Assembly (NCBI RefSeq): GCF_018130145.1
Contig: NZ_JAFCMB010000002.1
Span: 186,001-250,000 of the forward strand
Direction of reading: 5' to 3'
Source of the DNA: Bradyrhizobium sp. AUGA SZCCT0176
GTDB lineage: Bacteria; Pseudomonadota; Alphaproteobacteria; Rhizobiales; Xanthobacteraceae
Length of the DNA stretch: 64,000 nt
Shown: piece after piece, positions 33,514 through 41,867 of the stretch
Numbering within the stretch: the stretch's first letter is position 1
Layout: each line of letters starts with the position of its first letter
Made by a program: the position numbers and the translations under genes
The notes under the pieces: model-generated
What the model saw: the letters and a program-made list of their open reading frames with translations, nothing else
What the model was told of the DNA's origin: nothing
Databases searched by the model: none

Positions 33514-35361
33514 ATGAAAGTATCGCCCACCGGCGCCCCGGCCTGGACCAGTTCGAAACCGCCATTGCTGCGGTTTCTCGACGGCTGTCACGCCGAATAC
33601 CTGCCCGAGACCAGCGGGGCGGTTGCCGACTACATCCCTGAGCTCGGCAAGGCCGACCCTGCCCATTTTGGCATCAGCCTCGCGACCCTCGACGGCCATG
33701 TCTACGAGGTCGGCGACACACAGGTCCCCTTCACGATCCAGTCGATGTCAAAGCCCTTCGTGTTCGCGCTGGCGCTGGACACGCTGGGCGCCGCGCGCGT
33801 GGAGAGCGTGATCGGCGTCGAGCCTTCTGGCGATCCCTTCAACTCGATCCGTCTCAACGCCGAGAACCACCCGTTCAATCCGATGGTCAATGCCGGCGCC
33901 ATCGCCTGCTCCGGGCTGATCTATGAGGCCAAGGGCGACGGCGCGTTCGAGTACATCCGCCAGGCTTTGGGACGTTTTGCCGGGCGCGAGCTTGGCGTCG
34001 ACGACGCCGTATATTCCTCCGAGAGCCTGACCGGCGACCGCAACCGGGCGATCGGCTATCTCCTGCGTACCAACGCGGTCATCAGGGACAATGTCAGCTC
34101 GGTGCTGGAGGTCTATTTCCGCCAATGCGCGATCCTGGTCAACGCGCGCGACATCGCCGTGATGGCGGCGACACTGGCCAATCGCGGCATCAATCCGGTC
34201 ACCGGCGAACAGGTGATGAGCGCTTACGCGATTTCGCGGACGCTGTCCGTCATGACCAGTTCCGGCATGTATGACTACGCCGGCGAATGGATCTACCGCG
34301 TCGGCATCCCCGCCAAGAGCGGCGTCGGCGGCGGCATTCTGGCCGCATTGCCGGCGCGGATCGGGCTCGGCAGCTATTCGCCCAAACTCGACAAGCACGG
34401 CAACAGCGTGCGCGGCATCAAGGTCTGCGAGGCGCTGTCGGCGCATTACGACCTGCACATGCTCAACCGCAGCGACAATGCGCGCAATGCCATTATTGCC
34501 GATTACGATATCGGCGAAAATCCGTCGCGGCGCAGCCGCCGCCCGCACGAGCAAACGATTCTCGCCGCGCATTATCAGGACGTCCGCGTCATCGAACTGA
34601 TGGGCACGCTGTCGCTATCGAATGTCGACTATATTGCGCGCCGGCTCGTGGCCAAGCCGCGCCCGCAATTCGTCATCTTTGATTTTCGCCGGGTCACGTC
34701 GATGACCCCGGCGGGCGCCCGGCTGCTCGCCGAGGAGTTTCGCGAGCTGGCGGCCTATCAGGTCACCGTGATCGTGTCCGGCATCAAGCGGGCCGACGCG
34801 GAATGGCAGCCGATCGCGGGGCGGACCGGCACCCTGCCGAACATGCGGTACTATTTCCTGCTCGACGCCGCGATCGAATGGGCGGAAGACCAGGTGGTGT
34901 TTCGCCATGGCGGTTCGATCGATTTTTTCGAGACGACGGAACTGTCCGAACAGCCGCTGCTGGTGGGATTGACGGACGAGGAACTGACCGATCTGGGTTC
35001 GCTCTGCAGCATCACGACCTACCAGCCCGGCGAAAAGATCATCGCGTCAGGCGATCCCGCCACCTCGCTGTTTTTCCTGCGCAGCGGCGTGGTTCACGTC
35101 ACCCTGCCCGACGGCATCCGGCTGGCGACGCTGACCGCGGGAATGCCGTTCGGCGAGATGGCCCTACTGGAACAGCGCCGCTCCGCCGATGTGCTGGCCG
35201 ATATGTCGGCCACCGCCTTTGAGGTCCCGCTCCGCGATTTCGAACGTTTTCGCGGGCAGCATCCCCGCGCCGGCGAGCGGATCATGCGCAACCTCGCGCA
35301 ACTGCTCGCCGACCGCCTGATCCTCGCCAACGCCAAGGTGAATCTGCTGACGTCGAATTAG
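33514..35361 (+). CDS. glsA: Glutaminase A fused to STAS and cyclic-nucleotide-binding domains
   Basis: Three-domain protein of 615 residues. Residues 1-330: serine-dependent glutaminase fold with the S-x-x-K motif QSMSKPF (S77, K80), [10 protein letters not shown] and YYS-type segment [14 protein letters not shown]; it hydrolyses glutamine to glutamate and ammonia. Residues about 355-455: STAS domain ([35 protein letters not shown]). Residues about 485-605: cyclic-nucleotide-binding domain with the phosphate cassette [14 protein letters not shown]. Ordinary GlsA proteins are about 310 residues. Follows the TRAP permease by 22 bases; its stop overlaps the convergent tex stop. Nucleotide control of glutaminase activity is an inference. 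Confidence 0.93.
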   Translation: MKVSPTGAPAWTSSKPPLLRFLDGCHAEYLPETSGAVADYIPELGKADPAHFGISLATLDGHVYEVGDTQVPFTIQSMSKPFVFALALDTLGAARVESVIGVEPSGDPFNSIRLNAENHPFNPMVNAGAIACSGLIYEAKGDGAFEYIRQALGRFAGRELGVDDAVYSSESLTGDRNRAIGYLLRTNAVIRDNVSSVLEVYFRQCAILVNARDIAVMAATLANRGINPVTGEQVMSAYAISRTLSVMTSSGMYDYAGEWIYRVGIPAKSGVGGGILAALPARIGLGSYSPKLDKHGNSVRGIKVCEALSAHYDLHMLNRSDNARNAIIADYDIGENPSRRSRRPHEQTILAAHYQDVRVIELMGTLSLSNVDYIARRLVAKPRPQFVIFDFRRVTSMTPAGARLLAEEFRELAAYQVTVIVSGIKRADAEWQPIAGRTGTLPNMRYYFLLDAAIEWAEDQVVFRHGGSIDFFETTELSEQPLLVGLTDEELTDLGSLCSITTYQPGEKIIASGDPATSLFFLRSGVVHVTLPDGIRLATLTAGMPFGEMALLEQRRSADVLADMSATAFEVPLRDFERFRGQHPRAGERIMRNLAQLLADRLILANAKVNLLTSN

Positions 35362-37694
35362 ATCTTTCCGCGCCCGCTTTTCTCCGCGGCACGCTTCAAG
35401 GCCTCAGCGAGCGCACCGCCGCCGCCAGATTCCTGGGCCTTGCGCGGCGCTGACGACGTCATCGATGCCTTCGAGTATTCGCGCATCTTGCTGTCCGACA
35501 GCTTTGGGCCCTTGTCGCCGACCTCGTCATCGAGACGCAATGTCAGCGCGATGCGTTTGCGGGCGACCTCGACCTCCAGCACCTTGACCTTGACGATGTC
35601 ACCCGGCTTCACCACCTCGCGCGGATCCTTGATGAAGGTTTTCGACATCGCCGAGATATGCACCAATCCATCCTGGTGCACGCCGATATCGACGAAGGCG
35701 CCGAACGCCGCGACGTTGGTCACCGTGCCCTCGAGGATCATGCCGCGCTTGAGATCCTTGATCTCCTCGACGCCCTCCTTGAACACCGCCGCCTTGAACG
35801 CCGGGCGTGGATCGCGGCCCGGCTTTTCCAGCTCGCGCAGGATGTCGGTCACCGTGGGCAGACCGAAGGTGTCGTCGACGAAACTCTGCGGCTTCAACTG
35901 GCGCACGATCTCGGCATTGCCGATCAGCGCCTTGATGTCGCTCTTGGTCGCGGTCAAAATCTTGCGCACCACCGGATAGGCTTCCGGATGCACGCCGGAG
36001 GCATCGAGCGGATCCTCGCCGCCCTGGATGCGCAGGAAGCCGGCGCACTGCTCGAACGCCTTCGGCCCCAGCCGCGGCACTTCCTTCAGCCCCTTGCGCG
36101 ATTTGAACGGGCCGTTGGCGTCGCGGTGCTGCACGATGCTTTGCGCCAGACCCGCGCCGATGCCCGACACCCGCGCCAGCAGCGGCGCGGACGCCGTGTT
36201 GGCATCGACGCCGACGGCGTTGACGCAGTCCTCGACCACGGCATCGAGCGAACGCGCCAGCTTGGATTCGCCGAGATCGTGCTGGTATTGCCCGACACCG
36301 ATCGCCTTGGGATCGATCTTCACCAATTCAGCCAAGGGATCCTGCAGACGCCGCGCGATCGAGACCGCGCCGCGCAGGGTGACGTCGAGTTCCGGCAACT
36401 CCTCGGAGGCAAAGGCCGAGGCCGAATAAACGGAAGCGCCCGCCTCCGACACCACGATCTTCGACATGTTCAGGTCCGGCAGCAGCTTGACCAGTTCGGT
36501 CGCGAGCTTGTCGGTCTCGCGCGAGGCGGTGCCGTTGCCGATCGCGATCAGATCGACGCGGTGCGCGACCGCGAGCTTGCCGAGGGTTGCCAGCGTCGCG
36601 TCCCACTGCCGCTGCGGCTCGTGCGGATAGACCGCCGTGGTCGCCACCACCTTGCCGGTGGCATCGACGATGGCGACCTTGACGCCGGAACGGTAGCCGG
36701 GATCGAGCCCCATGGTGACGCGCGCGCCTGCGGGCGCCGCCAGCAACAAATCGCGCAAATTCGAGGCGAACACCCGCACGCCTTCGGTTTCGGCATTGGT
36801 CCACAGCCGCATCCGCAGGTCGATGTTGAGATGCACCTGGATCTTGGTGCGCCACGCCCAGCGTGCGGTCTCGACCAGCCAGCGGTCGCCGGGGCGGCCC
36901 TGGTCCGAAATCAGGAAGCGCTGCATGATCTTCAGCTCATAGGCGCTCGGCACGTTGGCGACCGGGACCTGCGCGTCGGGCAGTATCTGCAGCTCGAGGA
37001 TTTCTTCCTTTTCGCCGCGAAACAGCGCGAGGATGCGGTGCGACGGCAGCTTGTGCAGCGCTCCGTTGTATTCGAAATAGTCCTTGAACTTCTCGCCTTC
37101 GAGCTTCTTGCCCTTGCGCACGGTCGAGGTCATTACCCCATTCGACCACATTTCCTCGCGCAGTTTTCCGATCAGATCGGCGTCCTCAGCGAACCGCTCC
37201 ACCAGAATGGCGCGCGCACCTTCGAGCGCGGCGGCGACATCGGCCACCTGCTTTTCGGCATCGACGAAACCGGCGGCCACCACCTGCGGATCGTTCTGCG
37301 GCTGTGTCAGCAGCAGTTCGGACAGCGGCTCAAGCCCGGCTTCCCTGGCAATCTCCGCCTTGGTGCGGCGCTTCGGCTTGAACGGCAGATAGATGTCTTC
37401 CAGCCGTCCCTTGCTGTCGGCGGCCATGATCGCAGCTTCCAGCGCGGCATCGAGCTTGCCCTGCTCGCGGACCGAATTAAGGATCGCAACGCGGCGCTCT
37501 TCCAGCTCCCGCAGATAGGTCAGGCGTTCTTCCAGGGTGCGCAATTGGGCGTCATCGAGCCCGCCGGTGATTTCCTTGCGATAGCGCGCCACGAACGGGA
37601 CCGTGGCGCCGCCGTCGAGCAACGTGACCGTCGCCTCGATCTGCTGCTCGCGAACGCCAAGCTCTTCTGCGATCTGTCGATTGATGTTTGCCAC
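35358..37694 (-). CDS. tex: Tex-family RNA-binding transcription accessory protein
   Basis: Tex protein of 778 residues, full length. N-terminal HTH-like helical part, YqgF/RuvC-like domain ([23 protein letters not shown]), helix-hairpin-helix domains ([39 protein letters not shown]) and a C-terminal S1 RNA-binding domain ([30 protein letters not shown]). Family role is in RNA binding and transcription fitness under stress. Convergent with glsA, with a 4-base stop overlap, and divergent from an Hsp70-like gene. Confidence 0.95.
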   Translation of the reverse strand: MANINRQIAEELGVREQQIEATVTLLDGGATVPFVARYRKEITGGLDDAQLRTLEERLTYLRELEERRVAILNSVREQGKLDAALEAAIMAADSKGRLEDIYLPFKPKRRTKAEIAREAGLEPLSELLLTQPQNDPQVVAAGFVDAEKQVADVAAALEGARAILVERFAEDADLIGKLREEMWSNGVMTSTVRKGKKLEGEKFKDYFEYNGALHKLPSHRILALFRGEKEEILELQILPDAQVPVANVPSAYELKIMQRFLISDQGRPGDRWLVETARWAWRTKIQVHLNIDLRMRLWTNAETEGVRVFASNLRDLLLAAPAGARVTMGLDPGYRSGVKVAIVDATGKVVATTAVYPHEPQRQWDATLATLGKLAVAHRVDLIAIGNGTASRETDKLATELVKLLPDLNMSKIVVSEAGASVYSASAFASEELPELDVTLRGAVSIARRLQDPLAELVKIDPKAIGVGQYQHDLGESKLARSLDAVVEDCVNAVGVDANTASAPLLARVSGIGAGLAQSIVQHRDANGPFKSRKGLKEVPRLGPKAFEQCAGFLRIQGGEDPLDASGVHPEAYPVVRKILTATKSDIKALIGNAEIVRQLKPQSFVDDTFGLPTVTDILRELEKPGRDPRPAFKAAVFKEGVEEIKDLKRGMILEGTVTNVAAFGAFVDIGVHQDGLVHISAMSKTFIKDPREVVKPGDIVKVKVLEVEVARKRIALTLRLDDEVGDKGPKLSDSKMREYSKASMTSSAPRKAQESGGGGALAEALKRAAEKSGRGKI

Positions 37695-37861
37695 GCAACC
37701 TCTTTCCAGACTGGCCGCGGCGGAATGATGGCCGCGGGACGCCGCTTATGGACTACCACGGATCGATTCATCAACCCGCCAGGGCCGCGAAAACGCAAAG
37801 AAATTGATCTGTGGATCAGCGTGGCCGGATTGCCGGAATCGTTGGGTCAAGTCCCTATTAA

Positions 37862-37892
37862 CGGGCCAATATATGTGTGGATCGACGGCCCG
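37862..37892 (+). promoter_or_regulatory. Upstream stem-loop before the Hsp70-like gene
   Basis: CGGGCC (37862-37867) and GGCCCG (37887-37892) form a 6-base perfect stem with a 19-base loop, located 36 bases before the start codon. With the stem at 37906-37928 it would give two successive hairpins in a 5' leader, if transcription starts upstream of it. Confidence 0.35.
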
Positions 37893-37905
37893 GTAATGTG
37901 TAGAC

Positions 37906-37928
37906 GGACGCTTCCCCTGGGAGCGTCC
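37906..37928 (+). promoter_or_regulatory. Hairpin enclosing the ribosome-binding site of the Hsp70-like gene
   Basis: GGACGCT (37906-37912) and AGCGTCC (37922-37928) are perfect 7-base inverted arms. The Shine-Dalgarno-like GGGAG lies at the loop side of the right arm, and the arm ends directly at the ATG. Nearby CCCC can also pair with GGGA. Sequestration of the site is the architecture of RNA thermometers; Bradyrhizobium small heat-shock genes use ROSE-type thermometers, though the ROSE U(U/C)GCU motif is not clearly present here. Confidence 0.5.
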
Positions 37929-39185
37929 ATGTCCATTTGCGGTCTAGATTTCGGAACGTCGAATACGACGCTCGGCACCATCGAAGGCGAAGCGCCGGTC
38001 CTGGCGGAGCTGGAAGCCGGCTACACCACGATTCCCAGCGCGATCTTCTATGAGGTGGACGGCGCGGTCCTGATCGGGCGCAAGGCCATCGCCGCCTATG
38101 TCGACGGCGCCCCCGGCCGCCTGATGCGCAGTCTCAAATCGGTGCTCGGAACCTCGCTGATCGACGAAACCACCCGCCTCGGGCGCCAGCGGACCGGCTT
38201 TCGCGACGTGATCGCCTATTACCTCGGCGCGGTGAAGCGGCGCGCGGAACAAGCTACCGGCCTAGAACTGCGCGATGTCGTGCACGGCCGCCCCGTGCAT
38301 TTCGTCGACAATGCGCCGGACGCCGACCGCAAGGCGGAAGAGACGCTGCGCCAGATCGCGCGAGAAGTCGGCTTCGACGACGTCACCTTCCAATTCGAGC
38401 CGATTGCCGCGGCGCTGGATTATGAGCGCCAGATCGAACGCGAAGAAGTTGCCCTGATCGCAGATATCGGCGGCGGCACGTCGGATTTTTCGATCGTGCG
38501 GCTCGGGCCCGAACGCCACGCCAAGGCCAACCGCTCAAGCGACATTCTCGCCAATGACGGCGTGCGGATCGGCGGCACCGATTTCGACCGCCAGCTCAGC
38601 CTCGGCGTCGTGATGCCGCTGTTCGGCTTCGGCAGCGCCATGAGCCGCGCCGGGCTCGACGTGCCCTCAAGCTATTTCCACGACCTCGCGACCTGGTCGA
38701 GCATCAACCGCATGTATGAGCCGCGCGTGCTCGCGGACATCCGCCAGGTCCGGCGCGAGGCCAGCGAGCCTGAATTGCTCGACCGGCTGGCGCGCGTGGT
38801 CGAGGAACAGCGCGGCCACACGCTGTTGATGGAGGTCGAGGAAGCCAAGATCGCCCTGTCGGACAAGCGCCGCGCCGACATTCCGCTGGAATGGGTGATG
38901 CCCGGCCTCAACGCTGGCATCAGCCGCCCCGATCTGGTCAGCCATACCGGTCAACTGGCCGAGCGTATCGCCGCCCGCATCAAGAATTGCCTCACGCAGG
39001 CCGGGCTTGGGCCTGAGGACATCGACGCTGTCTTCCTGACCGGTGGTTCGGTGCAGCTCGCCCATGTCCGCAATGCGATCAGGAAGGCGGTGCCGGCGGC
39101 CCGTCTCGTCGAAGGCGACACGTTCGGCGCGGTCGGCAAAGGACTGACGCTGGAGGCGCTGCGGAGATACGGGCCGCGGGCCTGA
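37929..39185 (+). CDS. Hsp70-like ATPase without substrate-binding domain (YegD-like)
   Basis: Protein of 418 residues consisting of an actin/Hsp70 nucleotide-binding domain only. Phosphate-1 motif CGLDFGTSNTTLG at the very N-terminus, connect region ALIADIGGGTSDFSIV (phosphate-2) and adenosine motif FLTGGSVQLAHVRNAI near the C-terminus. DnaK-type C-terminal peptide-binding and lid domains are absent. The same arrangement is seen in YegD. ATG 37929 chosen because the domain starts there; an in-frame ATG at 37896 would add 11 residues. Divergent from tex. Role unknown; chaperone-like ATPase. Confidence 0.88.
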   Translation: MSICGLDFGTSNTTLGTIEGEAPVLAELEAGYTTIPSAIFYEVDGAVLIGRKAIAAYVDGAPGRLMRSLKSVLGTSLIDETTRLGRQRTGFRDVIAYYLGAVKRRAEQATGLELRDVVHGRPVHFVDNAPDADRKAEETLRQIAREVGFDDVTFQFEPIAAALDYERQIEREEVALIADIGGGTSDFSIVRLGPERHAKANRSSDILANDGVRIGGTDFDRQLSLGVVMPLFGFGSAMSRAGLDVPSSYFHDLATWSSINRMYEPRVLADIRQVRREASEPELLDRLARVVEEQRGHTLLMEVEEAKIALSDKRRADIPLEWVMPGLNAGISRPDLVSHTGQLAERIAARIKNCLTQAGLGPEDIDAVFLTGGSVQLAHVRNAIRKAVPAARLVEGDTFGAVGKGLTLEALRRYGPRA

Positions 39186-39187
39186 AA

Positions 39188-39907
39188 TCATCCCACGGAA
39201 GGCCGCTGCCACTCCATCACGACGAACCAGGGCACCCGCCGGGCACGTTCCTGATGCGCGGCCTCGCCGGATACGGGTCCGGGCTCCGCGAAAAACGTCA
39301 GATGCAGACCGCTTTCGAGAAAGGCCGTCATGTAGGCGGCAAGCGGCCGGTGCCAGTTCTGGATGCGTATTCCCGCCCATTCGAACCAGAATGGAAACTC
39401 TTCGAGGTAACGATCGACGGGAAAGTGAAGATGGCGTCCTTCGGCATCTTTCACCCACCCCCGATCGGCAGCGGCCGACGTGAAGCCGGTGAGATTTGCG
39501 ATCAGCAGCGAGCCGCCGGGTTTCAGAACCCTGGCCATCTCGTTGATCGCCGTTCTGAAATCGACGATATCGATCAGCGTGAGGTAGCTGACAACGAGAT
39601 CGAAACTGGCCGCCTCGAATTCAAGCTGCTCGGCATTGCCGGACCGGTAGTCACCGGATGGATCGCGCTGCCTTGCTACCTCGAGCAGTTGACGGGTCGG
39701 ATCGATCCCTGTCGCTGCGATGCCGGCGGCCTTCAGCATCCTGCAGAAGCGGCCCTCACCGCAGCCGACATCCAGCGCACGCTCGAACCGGCCTGCCGCC
39801 ACGCGACTGAGTATGACCGGATCGAGCACGTGCTCGCGGCCCCAATCTCCGCGCTCGCCCATGGAGTCGATCCAGGCTTGCGCTGAAAGCTCCCATCCGT
39901 TGCTCAT
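39188..39907 (-). CDS. Class I SAM-dependent methyltransferase
   Basis: Methyltransferase of 239 residues. Motif I ALDVGCGEGRFCRML binds AdoMet, followed by ATGIDPTRQLLEVAR, FDLVVSYLTLIDI and the post-motif ARVLKPGGSLLIANL, the pattern of UbiE/Methyltransf_11 enzymes. The C-terminal segment (VERYLEEFPFWFEWAGIRI) is aromatic-rich. Convergent with the Hsp70-like gene with 2 bases between stops. Acceptor substrate unknown. Confidence 0.88.
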   Translation of the reverse strand: MSNGWELSAQAWIDSMGERGDWGREHVLDPVILSRVAAGRFERALDVGCGEGRFCRMLKAAGIAATGIDPTRQLLEVARQRDPSGDYRSGNAEQLEFEAASFDLVVSYLTLIDIVDFRTAINEMARVLKPGGSLLIANLTGFTSAAADRGWVKDAEGRHLHFPVDRYLEEFPFWFEWAGIRIQNWHRPLAAYMTAFLESGLHLTFFAEPGPVSGEAAHQERARRVPWFVVMEWQRPSVG

Positions 39908-39967
39908 GAGGGCACCCGCATCCGAACACAGTCGTTATTGAATGGAAGCCGACGGCAAACCATCGCC

Positions 39968-40420
39968 TCAGCGGCCAACTTCGCCAAGTTTGGTGGATGG
40001 CTCGTGCTGCGATTCCAGCCGGTTGCCGTGGCGGTGAACGAGGCGCCATTCGCCGGCCTCGCGGCAAAAGATATGCGTAACCCGATTGGACCAGCCGGTG
40101 ATGCCTTCGACGTCGGCGACGCGTTGGTTTTCGAAGGTCTCGATATCGGTCACGTAGAACATCGCAGGGGTGACGACCTTGGAGATATTCTCGTGACGGA
40201 CGGTTCCGCCCTTGAACCTCGCGCCGGCCCAGTCCCACCGCCGAGACACCGCTTCCCATCCCTTCTCGTAGCCGCCCCAGCCGTAGAAGCTGGTCGCTTC
40301 CGAGGTGTGCGAATAAAGCGCCTTGATCGCGGACACATCACCATTGGCAACTCTGGCCATCGCCTGATGTAGCCGGGCGATGGCCACGCTTACCGAGGCA
40401 TCGAGTTCCTCTTCAGTCAT
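39968..40420 (-). CDS. NTF2-like / SnoaL-fold protein
   Basis: Protein of 150 residues with an NTF2-like cone fold: helical N-terminus (ASVSVAIARLHQAMARVANGDVSAIKALYS), SFYGWGGYEKGWEAVSRRWDWA, and TGWSNRVTHIFCREAGEWRLVHRHGNRL. Such proteins are often small isomerases, dehydratases or nuclease-like enzymes, or have no known activity. The ATG at 40420 is preferred over a GTG at 40432 because GGCGAGAG precedes it. The AhpD-like gene's stop is directly upstream, so the pair are probably co-transcribed. Confidence 0.78.
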   Translation of the reverse strand: MTEEELDASVSVAIARLHQAMARVANGDVSAIKALYSHTSEATSFYGWGGYEKGWEAVSRRWDWAGARFKGGTVRHENISKVVTPAMFYVTDIETFENQRVADVEGITGWSNRVTHIFCREAGEWRLVHRHGNRLESQHEPSTKLGEVGR

Positions 40421-40432
40421 ACTCTCGCCCAC

Positions 40433-40960
40433 CTATGGAATCACTTCGGTCGCCGGCTGCAGGTCGATGGCAAAGGTTTCCAGAAACTTCGACGTCATGA
40501 TGTAGAAGCCGACCGAAAGCTGCAGCTCGATCAGCGCGGCCGGCGTCAGTTTCGAGGCAATGGCGTTGAAGGTCGCATCGGTCGGCTTGTGCAGCTTGAC
40601 GATTTCATCGGTAAAGGCGAGCGCGGCACGCTGCACGTCGTTGAAACATGTGGCCGACTGCCAGTTTTCCAACGCCTCGTTCTGCTCGTCGCTGACGCCG
40701 ACGTTCTTGCCGATACGCTTGTGCGCGACGATCTCGTAAGGCGCCTCGCACAGGATGCCGGTGCGGGTGATGGCAAGTTCGCGCACGACCGGATCAAGCT
40801 CACCCTTGTGCCTGATGGCGCCGCCCAGCCGGCAATATTGCTCGAAATAGCTCGGCGAATGCGCCATCATTCTGAAGATATTGGCATTGCGGTTCTTGCC
40901 GAGGATTTCGCGGGTACGATCGTTGTGTTTAGCGGGATCGCTGTATTCGATACGGGCCAT
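40433..40960 (-). CDS. Carboxymuconolactone decarboxylase-family (AhpD-like) protein
   Basis: Helical protein of 175 residues: REILGKNRNANIFRMMAHSPSYFEQYCRLGGAIRHKGELDPVVRELAITR, then EAPYEIVAHKRIGKNVGVS as in CMD family members. The catalytic C-x-x-C of AhpD peroxidase is reduced here to a single Cys in GILCEAPYE, so a peroxidase role is doubtful. Function unknown; CMD proteins include decarboxylases and gamma-hydratases in aromatic degradation. Starts 1 base before the NTF2-like gene. Confidence 0.82.
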   Translation of the reverse strand: MARIEYSDPAKHNDRTREILGKNRNANIFRMMAHSPSYFEQYCRLGGAIRHKGELDPVVRELAITRTGILCEAPYEIVAHKRIGKNVGVSDEQNEALENWQSATCFNDVQRAALAFTDEIVKLHKPTDATFNAIASKLTPAALIELQLSVGFYIMTSKFLETFAIDLQPATEVIP

Positions 40961-41242
40961 TTCTCACCTTGTTTTCTTTGATTTTGCAGGCGGATCATGC
41001 CTTGCGGTTCCCTGCGGATCAACCAGACTATGCTCGGAAATCGCCACCACGCGCGCAAAATCCGGCTGCGCCTGAGCCAAAATGCCGCCGCATTGCTGTT
41101 CAAACTTGGTACGGTCGATGTTCGCTGAGTGGGGACTCAATCGAAGCGAACGATCGTCGCGGGGTGTTCCGAGTAAAAATAAACGGCCGTCCAGCGTGCT
41201 TGTCACGCAGCGATGAGTCTTGCCCAAGTCTAGGGAGAAAGC
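40961..41242. other. Intergenic region before the AhpD-like gene, no gene seen
   Basis: Holds the promoter region of the minus-strand AhpD-like gene. I saw no dyad, tRNA or convincing ORF here; minus-strand open frames of about 100 codons have no recognisable domain and biased composition. Confidence 0.5.
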
Positions 41243-41344
41243 ATGAAGGAAGCCACCAAGAGGGCGGCCTCGGAGGCGCTTGCGCAAATGCTGGCGGTGA
41301 CGGCAATGCTCGTCATCGCCAGCGTCATCTTCTACGCGCGGTGA
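41243..41344 (+). CDS. 33-residue single-membrane-segment ORF
   Basis: MKEATKRAASEALAQMLAVTAMLVIASVIFYAR: a basic N-terminus, an amphipathic stretch and a hydrophobic helix of about 16 residues ending in Y-A-R. AGGGAGAAAG at 41231-41240 is a near-ideal ribosome-binding site 3-8 bases before the ATG. No other gene occupies the site, and both flanking genes are on the opposite strand. Possibly a small membrane protein of the stress or regulatory kind. No family recognised. Confidence 0.5.
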   Translation: MKEATKRAASEALAQMLAVTAMLVIASVIFYAR

Positions 41345-41371
41345 AACCGCGGCTTGTGAGTAAAGGCGTCA

Positions 41372-41419
41372 CGAAGCAATCCAGAAAACATCCGTTCCGC
41401 GTCACTCTGGATTGCTTCG
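41372..41419. repeat. Intergenic palindromic repeat, CGAAGCAATCCAGA type
   Basis: CGAAGCAATCCAGA (41372-41385) and TCTGGATTGCTTCG (41406-41419) are perfect 14-base inverted arms around 20 bases. Core shared with 1465-1546. It follows the 33-residue ORF by 28 bases and, with no T-run, could still end transcription. Downstream to 41516 lies further repeat-like sequence (GTTTTGACGCGTTTTCTTAACGCG, CGAAAACGCT) with no gene. Confidence 0.85.
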
Positions 41420-41516
41420 GAGCTTTGCATTTTGTTTTGACGCGTTTTCTTAACGCGAACCGGTGTCCACCCCCGGATCAAGTCCGAGGGCATGCTTCGC
41501 TCGAAAACGCTATGCT

Positions 41517-41867
41517 TCATTTTGCCTTTGCGAAATAAGGAATCAGCCGCCCGGCAAATGGCTGATAGGTCGCGCTGACCTGATCGCCAATGGCCAGATC
41601 GTGGTCGCCATGGGCCATCATGCGAAACCCTTCGGGCGTATCGACCAGCAAAATATTGTAGGGAACGTGCGCGCGGGTCTCCGGCGTTGCGGCGCGGCAT
41701 ACCAGCGAGGTCGCGTAGACCGTCCCTGCTCCACTTGCGGACTTCTCCGCCGGATCCGGCGCGCCACAGGCCGCGCAAAAGCTGCGACGGAAATATTGCA
41801 CCGTCCCGCAAGCCGCGCAGGATTGGTAGACGATGCCCTCGCCGCCCTTGGTCCAATCCGCGTTCAT
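41517..41867 (-). CDS. Zn-ribbon / OB-fold (DUF35-type) protein
   Basis: Protein of 116 residues: N-terminal rubredoxin-like zinc ribbon with two C-x-x-C pairs (SCAACGTVQYFRRSFCAACGAP) and a C-terminal OB-fold (AGTVYATSLVCRA, LAIGDQVSATYQPFAGRLIPYF). DUF35 proteins bind acyl-CoA and associate with SCP2-type thiolases. The start overlaps the upstream thiolase stop by 4 bases, and the thiolase is exactly that kind, so a two-subunit complex is likely. Confidence 0.9.
   Translation of the reverse strand: MNADWTKGGEGIVYQSCAACGTVQYFRRSFCAACGAPDPAEKSASGAGTVYATSLVCRAATPETRAHVPYNILLVDTPEGFRMMAHGDHDLAIGDQVSATYQPFAGRLIPYFAKAK

Noticed and set aside
31736..33517. 593-codon plus-strand frame in the TRAP permease
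   Set aside because: Wrong-frame reading of the permease gene; no hydrophobic pattern and no domain.
35658..37928. Long upstream part of the plus-strand frame ending with the Hsp70-like protein
   Set aside because: Antisense to tex; only the part from 37929 has the Hsp70 fold, so the rest was dropped.
40964..41287. 107-codon minus-strand frame
   Set aside because: No domain, and it overlaps the 33-residue plus-strand ORF that has a better ribosome-binding site.
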